From Auanema rhodensis (lineage: Eukaryota > Nematoda > Chromadorea > Rhabditida > Rhabditidae): a DNA stretch of 64,000 nucleotides. Shown one piece after another: positions 1 to 13,125 of the stretch (its first letter is position 1; every line of letters starts with the position of its first letter). The DNA lies in assembly GCA_964057225.1 (NCBI GenBank), contig OZ059895.1, positions 3,906,001 through 3,970,000 on the forward strand, given 5' to 3'. Below the pieces are notes generated by a model that saw only the letters and a list, made by a program, of their open reading frames with translations, did no database searches and was not told the origin of the DNA. Position numbers and translations under genes: made by a program.

Positions 1-503
1 CAGAACATGTGATCACATTCCAATTTTTTTGTATCTATCTTGTAAAGATAGTAATAAACTTTGATTTTTGTACACCCATAAATTATACGCAGCACAGGTT
101 ACCCTTAAATAATGAACTGACCGACTAATCAGACATGGATCTTTCCTAGTTCTGTTGCTTGAATGGATGTTTTCCTACGTAGGCTAGTAAAACATGCCCT
201 TCAAAGCATCAGAACATGTGACCACATTCCAATTTTTTTGTATCTATCTTGTAAAGATAGTAATATATCATATGTTGAACACTATGTTGGAAAGATTTTA
301 ATTCAGATTTTCTAACTTTTATTCAGTTTGTTTTTTAAACTTTGATTAAGAACTTTGATTTTTGTACACCCATAAATTACACGCAGCACAGGTTACCCTT
401 AAATAATGAACTGACCGACTAATCAGACATGGATCTTTCCAAGTTCTGTTGCTTGAACGGATGTTTTCCTACGTAGGCTAGTAAAACATGCCCTTCAAAG
501 CAT

Positions 504-2519
504 CAGAACATGTGACCACATTCCAATTTTTTTGTATCTATCTTGTAAAGATAGTAATATATCATATGTTGAACACTAAGTTGGAAAGATTTTAATTCAG
601 ATTTTTTCAACTTTCACTCAGTTTGTTTTCTAAACTTTGATTAAGAACCTTGTTGTTTGTACACCCATAAAATATACGCAGCACAGGTTACCCTTAAATA
701 ATGAACTGACCGACTAATCAGACATGGATCTTTCCTAGTTCTGTTGCTTGAATGGATGTTTTCCTACGTAGGCTAGTAAAACATGCCCTTCAAAGCATCA
801 GAACATGTGATCACATTCCAATTTTTTTGTATCTATCTTGTAAAGATAGTAATAAACTTTGATTTTTGTACACCCATAAATTATACGCAGCACAGGTTAC
901 CCTTAAATAATGAACTGACCGACTAATCAGACATGGATCTTTCCAAGTTCTGTTGCTTGAACGGATGTTTTCCTACGTAGGCTAGTAAAACATGCCCTTC
1001 AAAGCATCAGAACATGTGACCACATTCCAATTTTTTTGTATCTATCTTGTAAAGATAGTAATATATCATATGTTGAACACTAAGTTGGAAAGATTTTAAT
1101 TCAGATTTTTTCAACTTTCACTCAGTTTGTTTTCTAAACTTTGATTAAGAACCTTGTTGTTTGTACACCCATAAAATATACGCAGCACAGGTTACCCTTA
1201 AATAATGAACTGACCGACTAATCAGACATGGATCTTTCCTAGTTCTGTTGCTTGAATGGATGTTTTCCTACGTAGGCTAGTAAAACATGCCCTTCAAAGC
1301 ATCAGAACATGTGATCACATTCCAATTTTTTTGTATCTATCTTGTAAAGATAGTAATAAACTTTGATTTTTGTACACCCATAAATTATACGCAGCACAGG
1401 TTACCCTTAAATAATGAACTGACCGACTAATCAGACATGGATCTTTCCAAGTTCTGTTGCTTGAACGGATGTTTTCCTACGTAGGCTAGTAAAACATGCC
1501 CTTCAAAGCATCAGAACATGTGACCACATTCCAATTTTTTTGTATCTATCTTGTAAAGATAGTAATATATCATATGTTGAACACTAAGTTGGAAAGATTT
1601 TAATTCAGATTTTTTCAACTTTCACTCAGTTTGTTTTCTAAACTTTGATTAAGAACCTTGTTGTTTGTACACCCATAAAATATACGCAGCACAGGTTACC
1701 CTTAAATAATGAACTGACCGACTAATCAGACATGGATCTTCCCAAGTTCTGTTGCTTGAATGGATGTTTTCCTACGTAGGCTAGTAAAACATGCCCTTCA
1801 AAGCATCAGAACATGTGATCACATTCCAATTTTTTTGTATCTATCTTGTAAAGATAGTAATAAACTTTGATTTTTGTACACCCATAAATTATACGCAGCA
1901 CAGGTTACCCTTAAATAATGAACTGACCGACTAATCAGACATGGATCTTTCCAAGTTCTGTTGCTTGAACGGATGTTTTCCTACGTAGGCTAGTAAAACA
2001 TGCCCTTCAAAGCATCAGAACATGTGACCACATTCCAATTTTTTTGTATCTATCTTGTAAAGATAGTAATATATCATATGTTGAACACTATGTTGGAAAG
2101 ATTTTAATTCAGATTTTTTCAACTTTCACTCAGTTTGTTTTCTAAACTTTGATTGAGAACCTTGAGTTTTGTACACCCATAAATTATACGCAGCACAGGT
2201 TACCCTTAAATAATGAACTGACCGACTAATCAGACATGGATCTTCCCAAGTTCTGTTGCTTGAATGGATGTTTTCCTACGTAGGCTAGTAAAACATGCCC
2301 TTCAAAGCATCAGAACATGTGATCACATTCCAATTTTTTTGTATCTATCTTGTAAAGATAGTAATAAACTTTGATTTTTGTACACCCATAAATTATACGC
2401 AGCACAGGTTACCCTTAAATAATGAACTGACCGACTAATCAGACATGGATCTTTCCTAGTTCTGTTGCTTGAATGGATGTTTTCCAACGTAGGCTAGTAA
2501 AACATGCCCTTCAAAGCAT
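504..2519. repeat. Satellite A higher-order block, copy 1 (8 units)
   Basis: Eight units in the order L S L S L S L S. The diagnostic variants (CTAAGTTGG or CTATGTTGG, TTTCCTAG, TTTCCAAG or TTCCCAAG, AACGG or AATGG, and one GATTGAGAACCTTGAG long unit at 2016) recur in the same order in 2729-4744. This shows a block duplication above the level of the monomer. Confidence 0.85.
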
Positions 2520-2728
2520 CAGAACATGTGATCACATTCCAATTTTTTTGTATCTATCTTGTAAAGATAGTAATAAACTTTGATTTTTGTACACCCATAA
2601 ATTATACGCAGCACAGGTTACCCTTAAATAATGAACTGACCGACTAATCAGACATGGATCTTTCCTAGTTCTGTTGCTTGAATGGATGTTTTCCTACGTA
2701 GGCTAGTAAAACATGCCCTTCAAAGCAT

Positions 2729-4744
2729 CAGAACATGTGACCACATTCCAATTTTTTTGTATCTATCTTGTAAAGATAGTAATATATCATATGTTGAACA
2801 CTAAGTTGGAAAGATTTTAATTCAGATTTTTTCAACTTTCACTCAGTTTGTTTTCTAAACTTTGATTAAGAACCTTGTTGTTTGTACACCCATAAAATAT
2901 ACGCAGCACAGGTTACCCTTAAATAATGAACTGACCGACTAATCAGACATGGATCTTTCCTAGTTCTGTTGCTTGAATGGATGTTTTCCTACGTAGGCTA
3001 GTAAAACATGCCCTTCAAAGCATCAGAACATGTGATCACATTCCAATTTTTTTGTATCTATCTTGTAAAGATAGTAATAAACTTTGATTTTTGTACACCC
3101 ATAAATTATACGCAGCACAGGTTACCCTTAAATAATGAACTGACCGACTAATCAGACATGGATCTTTCCAAGTTCTGTTGCTTGAACGGATGTTTTCCTA
3201 CGTAGGCTAGTAAAACATGCCCTTCAAAGCATCAGAACATGTGACCACATTCCAATTTTTTTGTATCTATCTTGTAAAGATAGTAATATATCATATGTTG
3301 AACACTAAGTTGGAAAGATTTTAATTCAGATTTTTTCAACTTTCACTCAGTTTGTTTTCTAAACTTTGATTAAGAACCTTGTTGTTTGTACACCCATAAA
3401 ATATACGCAGCACAGGTTACCCTTAAATAATGAACTGACCGACTAATCAGACATGGATCTTTCCTAGTTCTGTTGCTTGAATGGATGTTTTCCTACGTAG
3501 GCTAGTAAAACATGCCCTTCAAAGCATCAGAACATGTGATCACATTCCAATTTTTTTGTATCTATCTTGTAAAGATAGTAATAAACTTTGATTTTTGTAC
3601 ACCCATAAATTATACGCAGCACAGGTTACCCTTAAATAATGAACTGACCGACTAATCAGACATGGATCTTTCCAAGTTCTGTTGCTTGAACGGATGTTTT
3701 CCTACGTAGGCTAGTAAAACATGCCCTTCAAAGCATCAGAACATGTGACCACATTCCAATTTTTTTGTATCTATCTTGTAAAGATAGTAATATATCATAT
3801 GTTGAACACTAAGTTGGAAAGATTTTAATTCAGATTTTTTCAACTTTCACTCAGTTTGTTTTCTAAACTTTGATTAAGAACCTTGTTGTTTGTACACCCA
3901 TAAAATATACGCAGCACAGGTTACCCTTAAATAATGAACTGACCGACTAATCAGACATGGATCTTCCCAAGTTCTGTTGCTTGAATGGATGTTTTCCTAC
4001 GTAGGCTAGTAAAACATGCCCTTCAAAGCATCAGAACATGTGATCACATTCCAATTTTTTTGTATCTATCTTGTAAAGATAGTAATAAACTTTGATTTTT
4101 GTACACCCATAAATTATACGCAGCACAGGTTACCCTTAAATAATGAACTGACCGACTAATCAGACATGGATCTTTCCAAGTTCTGTTGCTTGAACGGATG
4201 TTTTCCTACGTAGGCTAGTAAAACATGCCCTTCAAAGCATCAGAACATGTGACCACATTCCAATTTTTTTGTATCTATCTTGTAAAGATAGTAATATATC
4301 ATATGTTGAACACTATGTTGGAAAGATTTTAATTCAGATTTTTTCAACTTTCACTCAGTTTGTTTTCTAAACTTTGATTGAGAACCTTGAGTTTTGTACA
4401 CCCATAAATTATACGCAGCACAGGTTACCCTTAAATAATGAACTGACCGACTAATCAGACATGGATCTTCCCAAGTTCTGTTGCTTGAATGGATGTTTTC
4501 CTACGTAGGCTAGTAAAACATGCCCTTCAAAGCATCAGAACATGTGATCACATTCCAATTTTTTTGTATCTATCTTGTAAAGATAGTAATAAACTTTGAT
4601 TTTTGTACACCCATAAATTATACGCAGCACAGGTTACCCTTAAATAATGAACTGACCGACTAATGAGACATGGATCTTTCCTAGTTCTGTTGCTTGAATG
4701 GATGTTTTCCTACGTAGGCTAGTAAAACATGCCCTTCAAAGCAT
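2729..4744. repeat. Satellite A higher-order block, copy 2 (8 units)
   Basis: Offset 2,225 bp from copy 1. Unit by unit it has the same S/L order and the same variant markers, including the rare GATTGAGAACCTTGAG long unit (now at 4241). The last short unit differs slightly. A third, partial and rearranged copy lies at about 7515-9234: its marker long units at 8437 and 8941 are both 4,196 bp from their partners at 4241 and 4745. Confidence 0.85.
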
Positions 4745-7700
4745 CAGAACATGTGATCACATTCCAATTTTTTTGTATCTATCTTGTAAAGATAGTAATA
4801 TATCATATGTTGAACACTATGTTGGAAAGATTTTAATTCAGATTTTCTGACTTTTAATCAGTTTGTTTTTTTAACTTTGATTAAGAACTTTGATTTTTGT
4901 ACACCCATAAATTATACGCAGCACAGGTTACCCTTAAATAATGAACTGACCAACTAATCAGACATGGATCTTTCCTAGTTCTGTTGCTTGAATGGATGTT
5001 TTCCTACGTAGGCTAGTAAAACATGCCCTTCAAAGCATCAGAACATGTGATCACATTCCAATTTTTTTGTATCTATCTTGTAAAGATAGTAATAAACTTT
5101 GATTTTTGTACACCCATAAATTATACGCAGCACAGGTTACCCTTAAATAATGAACTGACCAACTAATCAGACATGGATCTTTCCTAGTTCTGTTGCTTGA
5201 ATGGATGTTTTCCTACGTAGGCTAGTAAAACATGCCCTTCAAAGCATCAGAACATGTGATCACATTCCAATTTTTTTGTATCTATCTTGTAAAGATAGTA
5301 ATAAACTTTGATTTTTGTACACCCATAAATTATACGCAGCACAGGTTACCCTTAAATAATGAACTGACCGACTAATCAGACATGGATCTTCCCAAGTTCT
5401 GTTGCTTGAATGGATGTTTTCCTACGTAGGCTAGTAAAACATGCCCTTCAAAGCATCAGAACATGTGATCACATTCCAATTTTTTTGTATCTATCTTGTA
5501 AAGATAGTAATATATCATATGTTGAACACTATGTTGGAAAGATTTTAATTCAGATTTTCTAACTTTTATTCAGTTTGTTTTTTAAACTTTGATTAAGAAC
5601 TTTGATTTTTGTACACCCATAAATTATACGCAGCACAGGTTACCCTTAAATAATGAACTGACCGACTAATCAGACATGGATCTTTCCTAGTTCTGTTGCT
5701 TGAACGGATGTTTTCCTACGTAGGCTAGTAAAACATGCCCTTCAAAGCATCAGAACATGTGATCACATTCCAATTTTTTTGTATCTATCTTGTAAAGATA
5801 GTAATATATCATATGTTGAACACTATGTTGGAAAGATTTTAATTCAGATTTTCTAACTTTTATTCAGTTTGTTTTTTAAACTTTGATTAAGAACTTTGAT
5901 TTTTGTACACCCATAAATTATACGCAGCACAGGTTACCCTTAAATAATGAACTGACCGACTAATCAGACATGGATCTTTCCTAGTTCTGTTGCTTGAATG
6001 GATGTTTTCCTACGTAGGCTAGTAAAACATGCCTTTCAAAGCATCAGAACATGTGATCAAATTCCAATTTTTTTGTATCTATCTTGTAAAGATAGTAATA
6101 TATCATATGTTGAACACTATGTTGGAAAGATTTTCATTCAGATTTTTTAATTTTTATTCAGTTTGTTTTCTAAACTTTGATTAAGAACCTTGTTGTTTGT
6201 ACACCCATAAAATATACGCAGCACAGGTTACCCTTAAATAATGAACTGACCGATTAATCAGACATGGATCTTCCCAAGTTCTGTTGCTTGAATGGATGTT
6301 TTCCTACGTAGGCTAGTAAAACATGCCCTTCAAAGCATCAGAACATGTGATCACATTCCAATTTTTTTGTATCTATCTTGTAAAGATAGTAATATATCAT
6401 ATGTTGAACACTATGTTGGAAAGATTTTAATTCAGATTTTCTAACTTTCACTCAGTTTGTTTTCTAAACTTTGATTAAGAACCTTGTTGTTTGTACACCC
6501 ATAAATTATACGCAGCACAGGTTACCCTTAAATAATGAACTGACCGACTAATCAGACATGGATCTTTCCTAGTTCTGTTGCTTGAACGGATGTTTTCCTA
6601 CGTAGGCTAGTAAAACATGCCCTTCAAAGCATCAGAACATGTGATCACATTCCAATTTTTTTGTATCTATCTTGTAAAGATAGTAATATATCATATGTTG
6701 AACACTATGTTGGAAAGATTTTAATTCAGATTTTCTAACTTTTATTCAGTTTGTTTTTTAAACTTTGATTAAGAACTTTGATTTTTGTACACCCATAAAT
6801 TATACGCAGCACAGGTTACCCTTAAATAATGAACTGACCGACTAATCAGACATGGATCTTTCCTAGTTCTGTTGCTTGAATGGATGTTTTCCTACGTAGG
6901 CTAGTAAAACATGCCTTTCAAAGCATCAGAACATGTGATCAAATTCCAATTTTTTTGTATCTATCTTGTAAAGATAGTAATATATCATATGTTGAACACT
7001 ATGTTGGAAAGATTTTCATTCAGATTTTTTAATTTTTATTCAGTTTGTTTTTTAAACTTTGATTAAGAACTTTGATTTTTGTACACCCATAAATTATACG
7101 CAGCACAGGTTACCCTTAAATAATGAACTGACCGACTAATCAGACATGGATCTTTCCTAGTTCTGTTGCTTGAATGGATGTTTTCCTACGTAGGCTAGTA
7201 AAACATGCCCTTCAAAGCATCAGAACATGTGACCACATTCCAATTTTTTTGTATCTATCTTGTAAAGATAGTAATATATCATATGTTGAACACTATGTTG
7301 GAAAGATTTTAATTCAGATTTTCTAACTTTTATTCAGTTTGTTTTTTAAACTTTGATTAAGAACTTTGATTTTTGTACACCCATAAATTATACGCAGCAC
7401 AGGTTACCCTTAAATAATGAACTGACCGACTAATCAGACATGGATCTTTCCTAGTTCTGTTGCTTGAATGGATGTTTTCCTACGTAGGCTAGTAAAACAT
7501 GCCCTTCAAAGCATCAGAACATGTGATCACATTCCAATTTTTTTGTATCTATCTTGTAAAGATAGTAATAAACTTTGATTTTTGTACACCCATAAATTAT
7601 ACGCAGCACAGGTTACCCTTAAATAATGAACTGACCGACTAATCAGACATGGATCTTTCCAAGTTCTGTTGCTTGAACGGATGTTTTCCTACGTAGGCTA

Positions 7701-10700
7701 GTAAAACATGCCCTTCAAAGCATCAGAACATGTGACCACATTCCAATTTTTTTGTATCTATCTTGTAAAGATAGTAATATATCATATGTTGAACACTAAG
7801 TTGGAAAGATTTTAATTCAGATTTTTTCAACTTTCACTCAGTTTGTTTTCTAAACTTTGATTAAGAACCTTGTTGTTTGTACACCCATAAAATATACGCA
7901 GCACAGGTTACCCTTAAATAATGAACTGACCGACTAATCAGACATGGATCTTTCCTAGTTCTGTTGCTTGAATGGATGTTTTCCTACGTAGGCTAGTAAA
8001 ACATGCCCTTCAAAGCATCAGAACATGTGATCACATTCCAATTTTTTTGTATCTATCTTGTAAAGATAGTAATAAACTTTGATTTTTGTACACCCATAAA
8101 TTATACGCAGCACAGGTTACCCTTAAATAATGAACTGACCGACTAATCAGACATGGATCTTCCCAAGTTCTGTTGCTTGAATGGATGTTTTCCTACGTAG
8201 GCTAGTAAAACATGCCCTTCAAAGCATCAGAACATGTGATCACATTCCAATTTTTTTGTATCTATCTTGTAAAGATAGTAATAAACTTTGATTTTTGTAC
8301 ACCCATAAATTATACGCAGCACAGGTTACCCTTAAATAATGAACTGACCGACTAATCAGACATGGATCTTTCCAAGTTCTGTTGCTTGAACGGATGTTTT
8401 CCTACGTAGGCTAGTAAAACATGCCCTTCAAAGCATCAGAACATGTGACCACATTCCAATTTTTTTGTATCTATCTTGTAAAGATAGTAATATATCATAT
8501 GTTGAACACTATGTTGGAAAGATTTTAATTCAGATTTTTTCAACTTTCACTCAGTTTGTTTTCTAAACTTTGATTGAGAACCTTGAGTTTTGTACACCCA
8601 TAAATTATACGCAGCACAGGTTACCCTTAAATAATGAACTGACCGACTAATCAGACATGGATCTTCCCAAGTTCTGTTGCTTGAATGGATGTTTTCCTAC
8701 GTAGGCTAGTAAAACATGCCCTTCAAAGCATCAGAACATGTGATCACATTCCAATTTTTTTGTATCTATCTTGTAAAGATAGTAATAAACTTTGATTTTT
8801 GTACACCCATAAATTATACGCAGCACAGGTTACCCTTAAATAATGAACTGACCGACTAATCAGACATGGATCTTTCCTAGTTCTGTTGCTTGAATGGATG
8901 TTTTCCTACGTAGGCTAGTAAAACATGCCCTTCAAAGCATCAGAACATGTGATCACATTCCAATTTTTTTGTATCTATCTTGTAAAGATAGTAATATATC
9001 ATATGTTGAACACTATGTTGGAAAGATTTTAATTCAGATTTTCTGACTTTTAATCAGTTTGTTTTTTAAACTTTGATTAAGAACTTTGATTTTTGTACAC
9101 CCATAAATTATACGCAGCACAGGTTACCCTTAAATAATGAACTGACCAACTAATCAGACATGGATCTTTCCTAGTTCTGTTGCTTGAATGGATGTTTTCC
9201 TACGTAGGCTAGTAAAACATGCCCTTCAAAGCATCAGAACATGTGATCACATTCCAATTTTTTTGTATCTATCTTGTAAAGATAGTAATAAACTTTGATT
9301 TTTGTACACCCATAAATTATACGCAGCACAGGTTACCCTTAAATAATGAACTGACCGACTAATCAGACATGGATCTTTCCAAGTTCTGTTGCTTGAACGG
9401 ATGTTTTCCTACGTAGGCTAGTAAAACATGCCCTTCAAAGCATCAGAACATGTGACCACATTCCAATTTTTTTGTATCTATCTTGTAAAGATAGTAATAT
9501 ATCATATGTTGAACACTATGTTGGAAAGATTTTAATTCAGATTTTTTCAACTTTCACTCAGTTTGTTTTCTAAACTTTGATTAAGAACCTTGTTGTTTGT
9601 ACACCCATAAAATATACGCAGCACAGGTTACCCTTAAATAATGAACTGACCGACTAATCAGACATGGATCTTCCCAAGTTCTGTTGCTTGAATGGATGTT
9701 TTCCTACGTAGGCTAGTAAAACATGCCCTTCAAAGCATCAGAACATGTGATCACATTCCAATTTTTTTGTATCTATCTTGTAAAGATAGTAATATATCAT
9801 ATGTTGAACACTATGTTGGAAAGATTTTAATTCAGATTTTCTAACTTTTATTCAGTTTGTTTTTTAAACTTTGATTAAGAACTTTGATTTTTGTACACCC
9901 ATAAATTATACGCAGCACAGGTTACCCTTAAATAATGAACTGACCGACTAATCAGACATGGATCTTTCCTAGTTCTGTTGCTTGAACGGATGTTTTCCTA
10001 CGTAGGCTAGTAAAACATGCCCTTCAAAGCATCAGAACATGTGATCACATTCCAATTTTTTTGTATCTATCTTGTAAAGATAGTAATATATCATATGTTG
10101 AACACTATGTTGGAAAGATTTTCATTCAGATTTTTTAATTTTTATTCAGTTTGTTTTTTAAACTTTGATTAAGAACTTTGATTTTTGTACACCCATAAAT
10201 TATACGCAGCACAGGTTACCCTTAAATAATGAACTGACCGACTAATCAGACATGGATCTTTCCTAGTTCTGTTGCTTGAATGGATGTTTTCCTACGTAGG
10301 CTAGTAAAACATGCCCTTCAAAGCATCAGAACATGTGACCACATTCCAATTTTTTTGTATCTATCTTGTAAAGATAGTAATATATCATATGTTGAACACT
10401 ATGTTGGAAAGATTTTAATTCAGATTTTCTAACTTTTATTCAGTTTGTTTTTTAAACTTTGATTAAGAACTTTGATTTTTGTACACCCATAAATTATACG
10501 CAGCACAGGTTACCCTTAAATAATGAACTGACCGACTAATCAGACATGGATCTTTCCTAGTTCTGTTGCTTGAATGGATGTTTTCCTACGTAGGCTAGTA
10601 AAACATGCCCTTCAAAGCATCAGAACATGTGATCACATTCCAATTTTTTTGTATCTATCTTGTAAAGATAGTAATAAACTTTGATTTTTGTACACCCATA

Positions 10701-13097
10701 AATTATACGCAGCACAGGTTACTCTTAAATAATGAACTGACCGACTAATCAGACATGGATCTTTCCTAGTTCTGTTGCTTGAATGGATGTTTTCCTACGT
10801 AGGCTAGTAAAACATGCCCTTCAAAGCATCAGAACATGTGATCACATTCCAATTTTTTTGTATCTATCTTGTAAAGATAGTAATAAACTTTGATTTTTGT
10901 ACACCCATAAATTATACGCAGCACAGGTTACCCTTAAATAATGAACTGACCGACTAATCAGACATGGATCTTTCCAAGTTCTGTTGCTTGAACGGATGTT
11001 TTCCTACGTAGGCTAGTAAAACATGCCCTTCAAAGCATCAGAACATGTGACCACATTCCAATTTTTTTGTATCTATCTTGTAAAGATAGTAATATATCAT
11101 ATGTTGAACACTATGTTGGAAAGATTTTAATTCAGATTTTTTCAACTTTCACTCAGTTTGTTTTCTAAACTTTGATTAAGAACTTTGATTTTTGTACACC
11201 CATAAATTATACGCAGCACAGGTTACCCTTAAATAATGAACTGACCGACTAATCAGACATGGATCTTTCCAAGTTCTGTTGCTTGAACGGATGTTTTCCT
11301 ACGTAGGCAAGTAAAACATGCCCTTCAAAGCATCAGAACATGTGACCACATTCCAATTTTTTTGTATCTATCTTGTAAAGATAGTAATATATCATATGTT
11401 GAACACTATGTTGGAAAGATTTTAATTCAGATTTTTTCAACTTTCACTCAGTTTGTTTTCTAAACTTTGATTAAGAACCTTGTTGTTTGTACACCCATAA
11501 AATATACGCAGCACAGGTTACCCTTAAATAATGAACTGACCGACTAATCAGACATGGATCTTTCCTAGTTCTGTTGCTTGAATGGATGTTTTCCTACGTA
11601 GGCTAGTAAAACATGCCTTTCAAAGCATCAGAACATGTGATCAAATTCCAATTTTTTTGTATCTATCTTGTAAAGATAGTAATATATCATATGTTGAACA
11701 CTATGTTGGAAAGATTTTCATTCAGATTTTTTAATTTTTATTAAGTTTGTTTTTTAAACTTTGATTAAGAACTTTGATTTTTGTACACCCATAAATTATA
11801 CGCAGCACAGGTTACCCTTAAATAATGAACTGACCGACTAATCAGACATGGATCTTTCCTAGTTCTGTTGCTTGAATGGATGTTTTCCTACGTAGGCTAG
11901 TAAAACATGCCCTTCAAAGCATCAGAACATGTGACCACATTCCAATTTTTTTGTATCTATCTTGTAAAGATAGTAATATATCATATGTTGAACACTATGT
12001 TGGAAAGATTTTAATTCAGATTTTCTAACTTTTATTCAGTTTGTTTTTTAAACTTTGATTAAGAACTTTGATTTTTGTACACCCATAAATTATACGCAGC
12101 ACAGGTTACCCTTAAATAATGAACTGACCGACTAATCAGACATGGATCTTTCCAAGTTCTGTTGCTTGAACGGATGTTTTCCTACGTAGGCAAGTAAAAC
12201 ATGCCCTTCAAAGCATCAGAACATGTGATCAAATTCCAATTTTTTTGTATCTATCTTGTAAAGATAGTAATATATCATATGTTGAACACTATGTTGGAAA
12301 GATTTTCATTCAGATTTTTTAATTTTTATTAAGTTTGTTTTTTAAACTTTGATTAAGAACTTTGATTTTTGTACACCCATAAATTATACGCAGCACAGGT
12401 TACCCTTAAATAATGAACTGACCGACTAATCAGACATGGATCTTTCCTAGTTCTGTTGCTTGAATGGATGTTTTCCTACGTAGGCTAGTAAAACATGCCC
12501 TTCAAAGCATCAGAACATGTGACCACATTCCAATTTTTTTGTATCTATCTTGTAAAGATAGTAATATATCATATGTTGAACACTATGTTGGAAAGATTTT
12601 AATTCAGATTTTCTAACTTTTATTCAGTTTGTTTTTTAAACTTTGATTAAGAACTTTGATTTTTGTACACCCATAAATTATACGCAGCACAGGTTACCCT
12701 TAAATAATGAACTGACCGACTAATCAGACATGGATCTTTCCTAGTTCTGTTGCTTGAATGGATGTTTTCCTACGTAGGCTAGTAAAACATGCCCTTCAAA
12801 GCATCAGAACATGTGATCACATTCCAATTTTTTTGTATCTATCTTGTAAAGATAGTAATAAACTTTGATTTTTGTACACCCATAAATTATACGAAAAAAT
12901 TAATTCTTCAGGGTGAAAATCGAGGATATAAGTGTGAACTTATATCAGTTGATATCTCGGTGCATTTTTAAGCTAGCGCAAATCTGATAACACAGATCGA
13001 CGCAGCTTAAAAGTCCGCATCGAATGCACTATACTACATTGAAAAACGCTTAATACAAAAATTAGTTATGATTGTTTGAAAAATGATGCATTAGTGT

Positions 13098-13125
13098 ATG
13101 TTGAGTTTCCATGTACACTCAACAT
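13098..13125. other. Conserved stem-loop of the satellite B monomer (first occurrence)
   Basis: Perfect 9-bp inverted repeat ATGTTGAGT / ACTCAACAT around a 10-nt loop (TTCCATGTAC). It recurs once per monomer, every 351 bp, through both parts of the array. It sits in the least variable stretch of the monomer, roughly from GATGCATTAG to CTTCCAAAAACATTTT. The few exceptions I noticed are single substitutions: 23647, 32402, 33104, 37659 and 50651. The protein-binding or structural role suggested by this conservation is inference. Confidence 0.8.

Larger units (their letters stand above)
1..12893. repeat. Satellite A tandem array, mixed 209-bp and 294/295-bp units
   Basis: Head-to-tail array running off the left edge. 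Taking each unit to begin at the CAGAACATGTGA motif, I count 19 complete short units (209 bp) and 30 complete long units (17 of 294 bp, 13 of 295 bp), followed by a partial short unit from 12805. Long units carry an extra 85-86 bp between GATAGTAATA and the AACTTTGATTTTTGTACACC segment; the rest is shared. Units often alternate S-L as a 504-bp dimer (799-2519, 3024-4744), but runs of long units occur (5457-7514, seven in a row; 11039-12804, six in a row). Each unit carries the perfect palindrome CCTACGTAGG and a CTATCTT-gta-AAGATAG hairpin. No coding capacity was recognised. Known satellite behaviour (unequal exchange, conversion) explains the mixture. Confidence 0.97.

Noticed and set aside
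12789-12971. 60-codon frame across the satellite A/B junction
   Set aside because: Chimeric accident of the junction with no signs of coding.
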